NCBI RefSeq assembly: GCF_003096275.1
Contig: NZ_QENQ01000001.1
Coordinates: 2,104,731-2,168,730, forward strand
DNA from: Sphingomonas pokkalii
Lineage (GTDB): Bacteria > Pseudomonadota > Alphaproteobacteria > Sphingomonadales > Sphingomonadaceae
DNA length: 64,000 bases
Direction: 5' to 3'
Below are positions 27,188 through 36,363 of this stretch, piece after piece. The position numbers and the translations under genes are program-made. Position 1 is the first letter of the stretch; each line of letters begins with the position of its first letter. Below the pieces are notes generated by a model that saw nothing but the letters and a program-made list of their open reading frames with translations, was not told the DNA's origin and ran no database searches.

Positions 27188-27850
27188 TCACCAGCGATAG
27201 TTGAAACTGACGCTGATCCGCTTCTCCTTGCCCGATCCCGGTGGCACTTCATGGCGAAGCCAGCTTTCCCACAGCAAGACGGTGCCCACTTCCGGCACCA
27301 CTTCGACGAAGGGCTGGAGCATCTCCGGCGCATCCGGGCGGCGGGTGGGAGCCGCCATCATCATGGCGAGGCGCGGATCCTCCAGCTTCAGCCCGCGCGA
27401 TCCCGCCGGAAGCGCCACATAGACGGTGCCGGAGACGACGCTGTGCGGATGGATATGGGCGCTATGGCCGCCCTTGCCGTCGAGCACGTTCACCCACAGG
27501 CTGTCGAGCTTGAGCTTGCGCCCGGCGAGATCGAACGCGCACGACTCGACGAACTTCGCCACGTGACGATCGAGCAGCCGCTTCAGATCGGCAAAGGCCG
27601 GATCGCGGATCGGCAGATCGTCGAGCGAAGCATAGCTGGTATAGCCGCGATAGTGATTCTCGCGGCACCAGCGCCGGCCGGCGCCGTCATCCTCGGCGAG
27701 TTGCAGGCACGAGGCTTCGAGGTCGGCGATCAGGGCATCATCGCCCAGCGGCTGCTGATAGAGCAGAGTAGAGAACAAGGTGCGCACGCGCGCGCTATCG
27801 CGGGATTCGGCTGGTGGGGCAAGAAGGCGCTGGCATCCCGCTATGCGCAA
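27188..27850 (-). CDS. Putative 2OG-Fe(II) oxygenase, TIGR02466-like
   Basis: A protein of up to 220 residues. The C-terminal half has the double-stranded beta-helix pattern of the TIGR02466 family: SAHIHPHSVVSGTVYVALP (first iron histidines), a long loop, then VGTVLLWESWLRHEVPPGSG and RISVSFNYRW (distal His and Arg). Proteins of this family are predicted 2-oxoglutarate/iron oxygenases with unknown substrates. The open frame begins at a TTG at 27850 that overlaps the glycosyltransferase stop; a GTG at 27787 is the alternative and fits the similarity start better. Predicted hydroxylation target unknown. Confidence 0.75.
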   Translation of the reverse strand: MRIAGCQRLLAPPAESRDSARVRTLFSTLLYQQPLGDDALIADLEASCLQLAEDDGAGRRWCRENHYRGYTSYASLDDLPIRDPAFADLKRLLDRHVAKFVESCAFDLAGRKLKLDSLWVNVLDGKGGHSAHIHPHSVVSGTVYVALPAGSRGLKLEDPRLAMMMAAPTRRPDAPEMLQPFVEVVPEVGTVLLWESWLRHEVPPGSGKEKRISVSFNYRW

Positions 27851-29115
27851 AGTGCCTGGATATGCCCGGCCGCGGCGACGGCGCCGTCTTCCGCCGCGAT
27901 GTGCGCGGCTGCGCGCGAGGCCGCAGCACGCACCGCCTGCTTCGACAACAGCCGCGCAATGGCCTCCGCAACGACCCTGGATTCAAACCGCTCTCGCCGG
28001 ATCGTCTGGCCGATACCGGCCCGTTCCAGCCGCACTGCATTGTCGAACTGATCGCCGAAATGCGGCACCACGATCTGCGGCCGTCCCGCCCGCAGCGCCT
28101 GGCCCGTCGTGCCGACGCCACCGTGATGAATGACGGCGGCGGCCCGAGGAAACACCGCCGAATGTGGAGCATAATGGAGGTACAGACAGTCCCCCTCCGC
28201 CTTTGGCGGCCCCGGCCGGCCGGTCAGCAGCACCGCGCGCATCCCCAGCCGTCGTGCCGCAGCCGCCGCCTCGTCATAGAAGTGCCCCGCAGATGCGACG
28301 GCAAAAGAGCCCAGCGTGAACACCAGGGGCGGCGGCCCTGCGCGCAGAAAGGCGTCGAGTTCCGGCGCCAGCGGCGCATCGGCCCCGCTCTCGCTGTCGA
28401 AGAACGGAAAGCCCACCAGCCTCGCATCCTGCGGCGCATCGGGCGGCAACCCGCCCAGCGCCGACGACCAGCAGCACAACACGGCACGGGTGGCACAGCC
28501 ATGGTCGAGCAACGGCGCACCGCGCCTGGGTGCCAAGCGGTGCTGCGCCCGCACCGCATCGATGTGCCGCGCGTGGCGCCGGCGCAGGATCGTGCGCACC
28601 ACCGCATATAGAGCGCGGTTCCAGCTTCGTCCCAGCATCGTGCGCGGACTGTGTCGCATCGCCTCGAACCGCGGGGCGGCCGGCGGTTGCCAGGCGGAAA
28701 ACAGCGTCATCGGCTGAAGCACGATCGTTGCCAGCGGCAAACCGCGCTTTTCCGCGACAATCTCCGCCGCCAGCGCGAAGATAGACCCAACCAGCACGTC
28801 CGCCCCATCGGCAACCGCGTCCAGCGCAGCCGTGCTTGCCGGGAGCGACGGCAGCAGGATTTCGTCCAGCACGAAGCCGCTATCGGCGAGAACCCGTGCG
28901 GCGACCTCCTCCTCGCGCATCCCCAGCCGCTCGCAAATCGCGGCATAGCTCGGCAGGATCGCCGCGGCCTCAAGCCCGGCGGCGCGAACCTTGGTCACAT
29001 GGTCCTCCGGCACCGCCAGCACGACCGCTTGCCCCGCAGCCCGCAGGACGCGGCCGATGGCGATGAACGGATGTAGATCGCCGAGAGAACCGATCGTCGC
29101 CAGCACCACCCGCAT
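27841..29115 (-). CDS. GT1-family (UGT/MGT-like) glycosyltransferase
   Basis: A 424-residue GT-B fold enzyme of the macrolide/sterol/carotenoid glycosyltransferase group. N-terminal acceptor domain begins MRVVLATIGSLGDLHPFIAI. The C-terminal donor-binding motif reads PRAAAVIHHGGVGTTGQALR followed by GRPQIVVPHFGDQFDN. These enzymes transfer a sugar from a nucleotide donor to a lipid or small molecule; zeaxanthin glucosyltransferase (CrtX) is one known type in sphingomonads. It heads a same-strand cassette with the predicted oxygenase and acetyltransferase. Confidence 0.88.
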   Translation of the reverse strand: MRVVLATIGSLGDLHPFIAIGRVLRAAGQAVVLAVPEDHVTKVRAAGLEAAAILPSYAAICERLGMREEEVAARVLADSGFVLDEILLPSLPASTAALDAVADGADVLVGSIFALAAEIVAEKRGLPLATIVLQPMTLFSAWQPPAAPRFEAMRHSPRTMLGRSWNRALYAVVRTILRRRHARHIDAVRAQHRLAPRRGAPLLDHGCATRAVLCCWSSALGGLPPDAPQDARLVGFPFFDSESGADAPLAPELDAFLRAGPPPLVFTLGSFAVASAGHFYDEAAAAARRLGMRAVLLTGRPGPPKAEGDCLYLHYAPHSAVFPRAAAVIHHGGVGTTGQALRAGRPQIVVPHFGDQFDNAVRLERAGIGQTIRRERFESRVVAEAIARLLSKQAVRAAASRAAAHIAAEDGAVAAAGHIQALCA

Positions 29116-29218
29116 CAGGCCCCCCCCTCGGAAGCAGGGTGGTTGCAGGGAACGGAGCGTAGGTCAACGAAGATCCGGGACCGCATAGAAAGCCCAGGGC
29201 CGCCGGCATGAAAGGACC

Positions 29219-29319
29219 ATCGTCATTTCCGCGAAGGCGGGAATCCACTGCCTTGGGCGCGGTGAGAAAGAACCGCAGCATCAACGCCAATGGATCCCCG
29301 CCTTCGCGGGGATGACGAT
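29219..29319. repeat. Inverted REP-like pair
   Basis: Two 29-base elements face each other: 29219-29247 and the complement of 29291-29319, with 26 of 29 bases matching. Each holds a short stem of the form CCCGC-cttc-GCGGG. The sequence (GTCAT..CCGCGAAGGCGGG.ATCCA) is the widespread extragenic palindrome type of alphaproteobacteria. The pair lies in the 255-base gap between proS and the glycosyltransferase and could end proS transcription. Confidence 0.8.
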
Positions 29320-29370
29320 GTATCCTGGTTATATGCAATGGGCCTCCCCGGCACGGGGAGGATGTTCAAC

Positions 29371-30903
29371 TCAATACGCCCGCGCGACCAGGATGCGTTC
29401 CACCGCCGGCTTGCCGGTGAACAGGCAGATGCCTTCGGCCGGCGCCGCGCTGCCCGGCACGTTGCGGAAGGTGAGCTTGAGCGCCTTGAGCCGCTCGACC
29501 ACCGCGTCCAGTTCGGCGCCCGTCGGCTTGGCCCAGCTGACCTCGGCCCAGCCGGGGAATTTGACCGAATCCGCGAACATCGCCGCCAGCGCATCGAAGT
29601 CGGTCACGTCGCGACGGATATTGCTGTCCAGCCGCTCGCGCGCGTCGAGATACAGGCCCTGCTGGATACTCTCCAGGATCGCAGCGGCTTCCGCCACGAA
29701 ATCGCCGCGCGGCAGGATTTGCGCATTGAGCTTGCCGTCCTCGCGGTAGAGCTTGTCGCGCTGGATCACCGAGACGTTGCCGCCGGCGACGTCGCGCCCG
29801 CCGACCTCGATCACGATCGGCGCGCCCTTCTTCACCCAGCCCCAGCGCTTGGTCTGCGCCTTGACCGCCTTCAAGTCGAGCAGCGCACGCACCGGTTCGC
29901 CCAGCGCGGTCAGCTTGGCGAGCTCGGCCTGGAGCGACTTGCAATAGTCGACCGTCGCCGCGTCCTCGGGCTGGTCGCGCAGCATCGGCACGATCACGAT
30001 CTGCCACGGCGCCACCATCGGCGGCACGCGCAGGCCGTCGTCGTCGCCGTGGACCATGATCAGCCCGCCGATCATGCGGGTGGAGACGCCCCAGCTGGTC
30101 GTCTGCGCCAGCTCGAACTGGCCTTCGCTGTTCTGGAACTTGATGTCCTGCGCCGAGGAGAAGGTGGTGCCGAGGAAGTGCGAGGTGCCGGCCTGCAGCG
30201 CCTTGCCGTCCTGCATCATCGCCTCGATCGAGAAGGTCGAGACCGCGCCGGGGAAGCGCTCATTCTCCGGCTTCTCGCCTGCGACCACCGGCATCGCCAG
30301 GCAATCCTCGGCGAAGCTGCGATAGACTTCGAGCATCTTGAGCGTCTCTTCCTGCGCCTCTTCCACCGTGGCGTGGGCGGTATGCCCTTCCTGCCACAGG
30401 AATTCGGCGGTGCGCAGGAACATGCGGGTGCGCATTTCCCAGCGGACGACGTTCGCCCATTGGTTGATCAGCACCGGCAGGTCACGCCAGCTCTGCACCC
30501 AGCGCGACATCGCCGCGCCGATCACCGTCTCCGAGGTGGGACGGACAACCAAAGGCTCTTCCAGCTTGGCCTCGGGATCGGGCACCAGCCGGCCGTCCTT
30601 CTGGACGAGGCGGTGATGGGTGACGACCGCCATTTCCTTGGCGAAGCCGTCGACATGCTCGGCTTCCTTCTCGAAATAGGAAAGCGGGATGAACAGCGGG
30701 AAATAGCAGTTCTCGTGCCCCGTCGCCTTGATGCGATCGTCGAGCAGGCGCTGGATCCGCTCCCAGATGCCATAGCCCCATGGCCGGATGACCATGCAGC
30801 CGCGTACGCCCGAATCCTCGGCCATATCGGCTTCGCTGATGACGGTCTGGTACCATTGCGCGAAATCGCCGTCGCGCGTGACGGAAAGGGCGTGCTTGAT
30901 CAT
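29371..30903 (-). CDS. proS: Prolyl-tRNA synthetase, short archaeal/eukaryote-like type
   Basis: A 510-residue class II synthetase. Motif 2 and 3 regions can be seen (FRTAEFLWQEGHTAHAT; a class II GVSTRMIGGLIMVHGDDDG segment). N-terminal signature KATGHENCYFPLFIPLSYFE and the tyrosine at the very C-terminus (VARAY) mark the archaeal/eukaryote-like ProRS rather than the longer bacterial form with an editing insertion. It charges tRNA-Pro. Start at 30903 (MIKHALSVTR), chosen over an upstream in-frame start. Confidence 0.95.
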   Translation of the reverse strand: MIKHALSVTRDGDFAQWYQTVISEADMAEDSGVRGCMVIRPWGYGIWERIQRLLDDRIKATGHENCYFPLFIPLSYFEKEAEHVDGFAKEMAVVTHHRLVQKDGRLVPDPEAKLEEPLVVRPTSETVIGAAMSRWVQSWRDLPVLINQWANVVRWEMRTRMFLRTAEFLWQEGHTAHATVEEAQEETLKMLEVYRSFAEDCLAMPVVAGEKPENERFPGAVSTFSIEAMMQDGKALQAGTSHFLGTTFSSAQDIKFQNSEGQFELAQTTSWGVSTRMIGGLIMVHGDDDGLRVPPMVAPWQIVIVPMLRDQPEDAATVDYCKSLQAELAKLTALGEPVRALLDLKAVKAQTKRWGWVKKGAPIVIEVGGRDVAGGNVSVIQRDKLYREDGKLNAQILPRGDFVAEAAAILESIQQGLYLDARERLDSNIRRDVTDFDALAAMFADSVKFPGWAEVSWAKPTGAELDAVVERLKALKLTFRNVPGSAAPAEGICLFTGKPAVERILVARAY

Positions 30904-30957
30904 GATGCCAGCGCTTAACGCCTGGGCGCGCCGACGCAAGGGCCGGCGCGTCTGGGT

Positions 30958-33300
30958 TCAGGCAGCGACTGCGCCGACCGGGGCGTTCTCGTCCACCGGG
31001 TTGCCGAAGCTGTCGAACGGGATCAGCGGCTTGCGGCCGATCCGCAACTGCCCGCGAAACGGCTGATAGCGTTCATTCGCGTCGAAGCCGGGGCGACCGT
31101 CCATCACCCGCGCATCCCGCCCGCGGGGCACACCGCGCAGGAAATGATTGCGCTGCACGCGCAGGCCCCAATCGGGAATCTGCGGCGTGTCGGCATCCAT
31201 CTTGCTTATCAGGTTGAACAGCTGAACATGGTTGCGATGGCCATGTCCGGGAAATTTGTTACGGAAGGTCAGGCAGTTGGGCTGGCCGATAAAGGTGTTC
31301 TGGGTCAGCAGGAAGTTGCGATGACCATCCTGGAACTGCCCCATTTCCCAACCGCTGCCGGTCTTGCGCAGAACCGACAGCGCCATCACGAAGCCGACGA
31401 TCGACTTCGATCGCTCCACCGCCACGTCGTGTTGATCGGCGCTGAAGGCATCGAGCAATAGCCCCGTCCCCGTAGCCCGATCGAACGATTTGACGACGCG
31501 ATATTCGCCGGATTGGGGCCCCGCCTGCAGGCGCAGCATATCATCGTCGAGAAGCAAGTTCGGCTTGCCGCTGCCGCTGAGGATCTGGAAGCGCGTGCCA
31601 TTGGTGCTGATCCGGCTCCCCGGCTCCAGCTTCACCGGCGCCTGCGTCAGGAACAGCTGCGACGTCGGCGAGCTCGCCCGGTAGCGGAAGATCGTGATGT
31701 TCCGCAGGCCGCGCTGATCGGGGCGCTGCACGCCCTGTTGCTGGCAGAAATCGGCGTGCCAGACCGCATAGCCGCGCACGCGATCCCCGGCGGCGACCCG
31801 CCGGACGATGTCACCGCCCACGACGATTCGGCGCTCGGCAGGCTCGACGGAGAGGACCTGCATTTCCTCCTCCGCCGCCAGCGCGCCGGACAGGAAGCGG
31901 ATTCGCAGATCGCCCCCTCGCCGTTGTTCGGATAGGTCCGCAGCATCGGCCAGGGTCAGCACGGTGGTGCCATTCGGCCCACGCGCCGCCGACGCGACTT
32001 CGAGAAACGGCCGAAGGTGCAAGCGCGTGACGCCCTGCTTGGGCATCGTGACATGATAGCCGTCGACCACGACGTCGTCATAGCCGGGCCCGCCGGCAAA
32101 GGAATCCGTCGCCTGATAGGCGGCGACGTTTCGATAGAGACGCGCGCCCTCCGTGGTGAAATTCACGAACAGGCACTCGGCGAGGTAGAATCCACCAAAA
32201 TTGTACGGCAGGCCGGTCGCCAGGGTATCCTGCTGGGCGGGCGTGCCCTTTGCCAGGTTGTAGCCCATGGCGATGCCGTTTTCGTCGCGATCCCCTTCGG
32301 GTCCGCGCGGATCGACCAGGCGGCAGCCCAGAAAGCCGATCGCCCGATCGGCGGGGCCCCACAACAGCATGATCTTGCCCAGATCGACCGTGATCCCGAT
32401 GAAATGCACGACCCGTGCCTGGATCACCCATCGCGGCTCGGGAAGCCGCCGCGCCGTGCGGGTGATGATCACCTGATCCGCCCGCAATCCTTCGGCAGCC
32501 ACCACCTCGATCGCCCGGCGATTGTTCATCGTCGGCGTGCGCGAAACGTTCACATCCTCGACATAGCGCCCGGCCTTTTGCAGGATCAGCTTGCCGCCGT
32601 CACCGACGCCCTTGCCGCCCAACGCATGATGCAGGGTCCGCCACGGCGCGGTGCGGCTGCCATCGGCATCGTCGCTGCCGTCGGGATCGACGTAACAAAC
32701 CCGCCGCTGCGCATCCAGCTTGCGATCGACGTTGATCACCAGCGGAATGTCGATGCGTCGTTCCAGGCCGTGCTCGCCGCGCAGGAAGCAATAGAGGATG
32801 GCGTCGCCCGCCGTCACCGCGCCTTCGCCGGCGCCGATTTCGACGGAGAAGCCGATCGACCCCTGGGGCACCATCGTACCGTCATACAGCCGGACGGGCG
32901 TGGGGTTCACGCTCCATTCGGTGACGGTGACGCTGTTCCCTTCCAGGTAGAAAACCGCTTCCTTGAAATAGTTGATGGCATCGCCGGCGGCTGGCTGGGG
33001 CGGCAGGCCGAGGGCGGTGATGCGAATGCCCTCGCCGTGGATCCACTGGCCCGGCACCGCCGAAAACCCGCCGGTAAACCGTTCGTCCGGCACCAGCGTG
33101 CCAAGCGGCTGATCGCTCTGGGCCGCAGGCGCGCCGCCGCTGCCGGCGACGCCCGTCCAGCGCGGCCCGGGCTGGAGTACGCCAGGGGCCGCTTTACGCC
33201 CGTGATCGGTTGCCATGCTGCTCGGCGCAGAACAGGCCAGCGGAGCCGTCGACAATGCCAGGGCACCGCCGAGGAAAGATCTGCGCGTGCCGTCTGTCAT
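30958..33300 (-). CDS. Tat-type lipoprotein with right-handed beta-helix
   Basis: A 780-residue secreted protein. The N-terminus has a twin-arginine motif (RRSFLGGAL) followed by a hydrophobic stretch and a lipobox-like APLAC, so it is probably a Tat-exported lipoprotein (Cys23). Residues about 205-400 resemble pectate-lyase-like parallel beta-helix proteins (CYVDPDGSDDADGSRTAPW, GGKLILQKAGRY). The rest lacks motifs I recognise. It sits 12 bases downstream of the Wzy-like gene on the same strand, so it is likely co-transcribed with the exopolysaccharide genes. A role in polymer binding or cleavage at the cell surface is inference. Confidence 0.75.
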   Translation of the reverse strand: MTDGTRRSFLGGALALSTAPLACSAPSSMATDHGRKAAPGVLQPGPRWTGVAGSGGAPAAQSDQPLGTLVPDERFTGGFSAVPGQWIHGEGIRITALGLPPQPAAGDAINYFKEAVFYLEGNSVTVTEWSVNPTPVRLYDGTMVPQGSIGFSVEIGAGEGAVTAGDAILYCFLRGEHGLERRIDIPLVINVDRKLDAQRRVCYVDPDGSDDADGSRTAPWRTLHHALGGKGVGDGGKLILQKAGRYVEDVNVSRTPTMNNRRAIEVVAAEGLRADQVIITRTARRLPEPRWVIQARVVHFIGITVDLGKIMLLWGPADRAIGFLGCRLVDPRGPEGDRDENGIAMGYNLAKGTPAQQDTLATGLPYNFGGFYLAECLFVNFTTEGARLYRNVAAYQATDSFAGGPGYDDVVVDGYHVTMPKQGVTRLHLRPFLEVASAARGPNGTTVLTLADAADLSEQRRGGDLRIRFLSGALAAEEEMQVLSVEPAERRIVVGGDIVRRVAAGDRVRGYAVWHADFCQQQGVQRPDQRGLRNITIFRYRASSPTSQLFLTQAPVKLEPGSRISTNGTRFQILSGSGKPNLLLDDDMLRLQAGPQSGEYRVVKSFDRATGTGLLLDAFSADQHDVAVERSKSIVGFVMALSVLRKTGSGWEMGQFQDGHRNFLLTQNTFIGQPNCLTFRNKFPGHGHRNHVQLFNLISKMDADTPQIPDWGLRVQRNHFLRGVPRGRDARVMDGRPGFDANERYQPFRGQLRIGRKPLIPFDSFGNPVDENAPVGAVAA

Positions 33301-33312
33301 CTCGTGCGAACC

Positions 33313-34986
33313 CTAATTGTACGCGCCAGCCGATACCATGCCCTGGGCGGCGCCGCGAGATTGCGACGGCACGCTCGTCTCGATCTTCGACCGGTACAAC
33401 AGCGCAAATCCCAGCCCCAGCAGCATGTAGACGACCTGCTCGTTATCGATCTGCGACAAGACCGACTTGGTCGACAGCAGCACCACGAAGCTCACCGCAA
33501 GGGCCAGATGGATCGGATACCGCGGGACCGCCGCCCGCAGGCCCACCATTGCCAGTTGATAGGCCATCAGCAGGATCGCGCCGAAATAGGCGATGAAGCC
33601 CAATACGCCATAGTCGGCTGCGGTGGACAGGAAGCCGCTGTCGATCGAAAGGAAACCGTCCGCCGACCGCCAGCCGACCGCACCCGCACCCTCGCCCGGG
33701 CCGTAGCCGAACAACGGGCGCTTCGCGATCGCGGGGATGCCAAGCTTCAGCTGCTCGGTTCTGCCGTCGTTGCTCATCTGGGCGCTACCGCCGCCCAGGA
33801 CGCGATTATGGACCGCCGGCACGAACATGATCATGAGGGCGAGAACGACGGCCAGGGCAGGATAGAGCATCGTCGTCGCGACCCCCACCAGCCCGCCGCG
33901 CTCGGTACGCCAGCGACGCAAGGCCCAGAGCAGCAGATAGGCCGCATGCGCCACGATGATCCCGACGATGCTGAGCCGCGCGCCGCTGAAATATCCGGAA
34001 ACCATGAACAGCACGTCGAGCGCCAGGCACAGCAGGATCGCCTTGAGCGATCGGGCATTGGCGAGGAAATGCAGGGCGAACGGCGCCGCCAGCGCAATGA
34101 ACTCCCCCCAGGAAAGCGGCGTCGAAAACACCGTCACCACGCGGTAATGGTCGCGATATTGCGGAATGAAGACCTTGGCGATGCGGTCGTCATTGACCTT
34201 GAGGAAGCTCGGGATGTGATCCGCCCACAGGATATGTTCGGCGCGGAACTCGAAAACGCCGATCGTAAGCAGCACAAACGCGCATAGCATGAAGGTGCGC
34301 AGCCACCAGACCAGCGGGCGCTGTTCCTTCCCGAGAATCCACAGCGTCGCGAAGAAGAAAGGTGTGATGGTGATGCTGATATTGATGAACCGCCCGATGG
34401 TCGACGCCGGAGACGTCGACGCGATCGACGCAATCGCCTGGATCGCCAGGAACGCCAGCATGAAGCGGGCCAGCAGCGGCGACGCCCGGAAAATGTCCGA
34501 GATGTCCTTGCGGAAATCGCGGGACATCGAATAGCAGATCAGCAGAAGCAGCGACGTCGTCACGCCGAACAGGCGCCGGAACGAGATCCAGGGCAACCCA
34601 CCCACCGCCACCGACAGATAGTTCGGCCACAGGATGTCCAGGATCATGAACAGCAGGTAGCTGCGGATCAGAAGGTCCGTCGGCACGCGCTTCGCTTCCG
34701 GAAGCGCCCAGATCACCAACAGCGCCAGCACCGCCAGCGGCGCCGCAGCCGGTATCAGCAACTGCGCGGGCAGGATGGCAACCAGCAGGCCATAGACCAT
34801 CGCGAGGAACATCACGCCGAGCAGCAAGCCGCCGCGGCGGCCGATCATCGCCAGCCCGGATCGTTCCGGGACATAAAGTGGAAGCACCGGCCGCGCGGGA
34901 CGAAGCACATAGCCGCGCAACCGCCGCAACGCACCGGCGATGCCGCCAGCGCCGCCCCGACCCCTTGCCTTTGCCGTCACCGCCAT
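33313..34986 (-). CDS. Wzy-like exopolysaccharide polymerase (SpsG/GelG position)
   Basis: A 557-residue membrane protein with about a dozen helices and a large loop (about residues 285-330). The pattern RPLFGYGPGEGAGAVG followed by DSGFLSTAADYGVLGF is the O-antigen ligase/Wzy C-terminal signature. In the published sphingan loci the gene at this place (spsG/gelG/dpsG) is assigned the polymerase role, joining flipped tetrasaccharide units in the periplasm. Start at 34986 with GAGGGA seven bases upstream; 10 bases separate it from the flippase stop, so the two are coupled. Confidence 0.85.
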   Translation of the reverse strand: MAVTAKARGRGGAGGIAGALRRLRGYVLRPARPVLPLYVPERSGLAMIGRRGGLLLGVMFLAMVYGLLVAILPAQLLIPAAAPLAVLALLVIWALPEAKRVPTDLLIRSYLLFMILDILWPNYLSVAVGGLPWISFRRLFGVTTSLLLLICYSMSRDFRKDISDIFRASPLLARFMLAFLAIQAIASIASTSPASTIGRFINISITITPFFFATLWILGKEQRPLVWWLRTFMLCAFVLLTIGVFEFRAEHILWADHIPSFLKVNDDRIAKVFIPQYRDHYRVVTVFSTPLSWGEFIALAAPFALHFLANARSLKAILLCLALDVLFMVSGYFSGARLSIVGIIVAHAAYLLLWALRRWRTERGGLVGVATTMLYPALAVVLALMIMFVPAVHNRVLGGGSAQMSNDGRTEQLKLGIPAIAKRPLFGYGPGEGAGAVGWRSADGFLSIDSGFLSTAADYGVLGFIAYFGAILLMAYQLAMVGLRAAVPRYPIHLALAVSFVVLLSTKSVLSQIDNEQVVYMLLGLGFALLYRSKIETSVPSQSRGAAQGMVSAGAYN

Positions 34987-34996
34987 AGCCAGTCCC

Positions 34997-36277
34997 TCAG
35001 ATGATCGGTATCCCGATAAGCCGCACCGCGGCCATCGAGGCAAAACGCAGGAAGATGAAGGGCACGACGCTCGCGATCGCCGCCCCCAGCGCACCATAGG
35101 GGGGAATGAGCAGCAGCGCGAGCGCCGCCGCAAGCGCGACGGTGATCACGCTCAGCACCGCCACGAGCCGTTCGCGATTGGCCATCAGCAGCACGCCGCC
35201 GCTCGACGCGCAAATCAGGCTGAGCACCTGGCCGAGCACCATCACCTGCATCGCGATCGCCCCCGCGGCGAATTGCTTGCCGAACAGGTTCATGATCCAG
35301 TGCGGCGCGATCAGCACCGCTGCCACGATAGGCGACGAGGCAAGCAGTAGCGCAAGCAGGGTCAGCCGCAGGATGCGCGCGATACGCTTAACGTCCCCCT
35401 GCTGATAGCTGGCCGCGAAAACCGGCTGCAAAATCGTTTCCGACGTGCTCGATAAGAGCTTGAGCGACGATGCGATCTGATAGCCGACACGAAACAGGCC
35501 TGCCTCCGCAGGACCATGGGTCGCCGCGAGCACCACGGTCGCGAACCAATCGATGAAGAAGTTGTTCGCGTTGGAGAAAAGGATCATCAGGCCAGGCCGC
35601 ACCATGGGCCGATCGAGCGGCTCCGACGCCTTCCAACCGCGGATCGCGCGTCGCAGCAACAGGCTGGCGACGAGCATCGTGACGACCCAGCCGGTCAAGT
35701 ACAGGATCGAGGGGAGCAGCGGATTCCTGGTCATGCCCAGCAGGATGGCGCCGCCCAGCATCACCGCGCCGATCAGCGTCCCCAACGGACCATCGACCAT
35801 CTGCGATTCGCCGATCCGGCCCACCCCGCGCAGCGTGGTCGACGCGAGACGGCAATAGGCACTTACCGGCACCAGGACCGCCATCAACATCAGATCGGGG
35901 CCCAAGGTGGCACTGCTGAAAATGCCGATCGCGATCTGGTGATGGAAAAGCAGGACCCCCAGCATGATCGCCACACCCATGCCCAGCGCGATCCGAATCG
36001 CGTGGTGCATTGCAGCACGGGCAACGCCGGTACGATCCTGCGCGATCGATACCGCGACGGTGCGGACAAGAATGGTATCAAGGCCGATCAGCGCGATGAT
36101 GGTCGCCATCTGCGCCGACGTCAGCGCCGTTCCGAACGCCCCCACACCGACGGGACCGAAGGAGCGCGCTACCAGCCAGGTGAACAGAAAGCTGGTCACC
36201 GCGCCGAAGCCCTTGACCCCGAAGCCGACAACCATCTGGCCCCGCAGTCCGCGCAGGTGCAACTTGCTAGTCTTCAC
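34997..36277 (-). CDS. Wzx-like repeat-unit flippase (SpsS position)
   Basis: A 426-residue membrane protein with about 12 helices and N-terminal basic stretch (KTSKLHLRGLRGQ), typical of the polysaccharide biosynthesis (MOP/MATE) flippases such as Wzx. GVGAFGTALTSAQMATIIALIG is the conserved first-helix pair. It should flip undecaprenyl-linked repeat units to the periplasm for the Wzy-like protein encoded next. The start is GTG at 36277. Sphingan literature names a flippase-type gene SpsS; the pairing here is by position and topology. Confidence 0.85.
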   Translation of the reverse strand: MKTSKLHLRGLRGQMVVGFGVKGFGAVTSFLFTWLVARSFGPVGVGAFGTALTSAQMATIIALIGLDTILVRTVAVSIAQDRTGVARAAMHHAIRIALGMGVAIMLGVLLFHHQIAIGIFSSATLGPDLMLMAVLVPVSAYCRLASTTLRGVGRIGESQMVDGPLGTLIGAVMLGGAILLGMTRNPLLPSILYLTGWVVTMLVASLLLRRAIRGWKASEPLDRPMVRPGLMILFSNANNFFIDWFATVVLAATHGPAEAGLFRVGYQIASSLKLLSSTSETILQPVFAASYQQGDVKRIARILRLTLLALLLASSPIVAAVLIAPHWIMNLFGKQFAAGAIAMQVMVLGQVLSLICASSGGVLLMANRERLVAVLSVITVALAAALALLLIPPYGALGAAIASVVPFIFLRFASMAAVRLIGIPII

Positions 36278-36363
36278 GATGGATGCTTGCCCCCAAGGAG
36301 AACTGCCGGTGCCTTATGGCAGCCAATCCCCAGGGGCAAGCCTGTGCAAATGCCTCGTTTCGG

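Noticed and set aside
29290..30918. A 542-codon plus-strand open frame opposite proS
   Set aside because: Shadow of proS; the sequence is repetitive in Arg, His and Asp without structure.
32017..34287. A 756-codon plus-strand open frame opposite the beta-helix lipoprotein and Wzy genes
   Set aside because: It has no recognisable domain or ribosome site and covers the junction of two convincing minus-strand genes.
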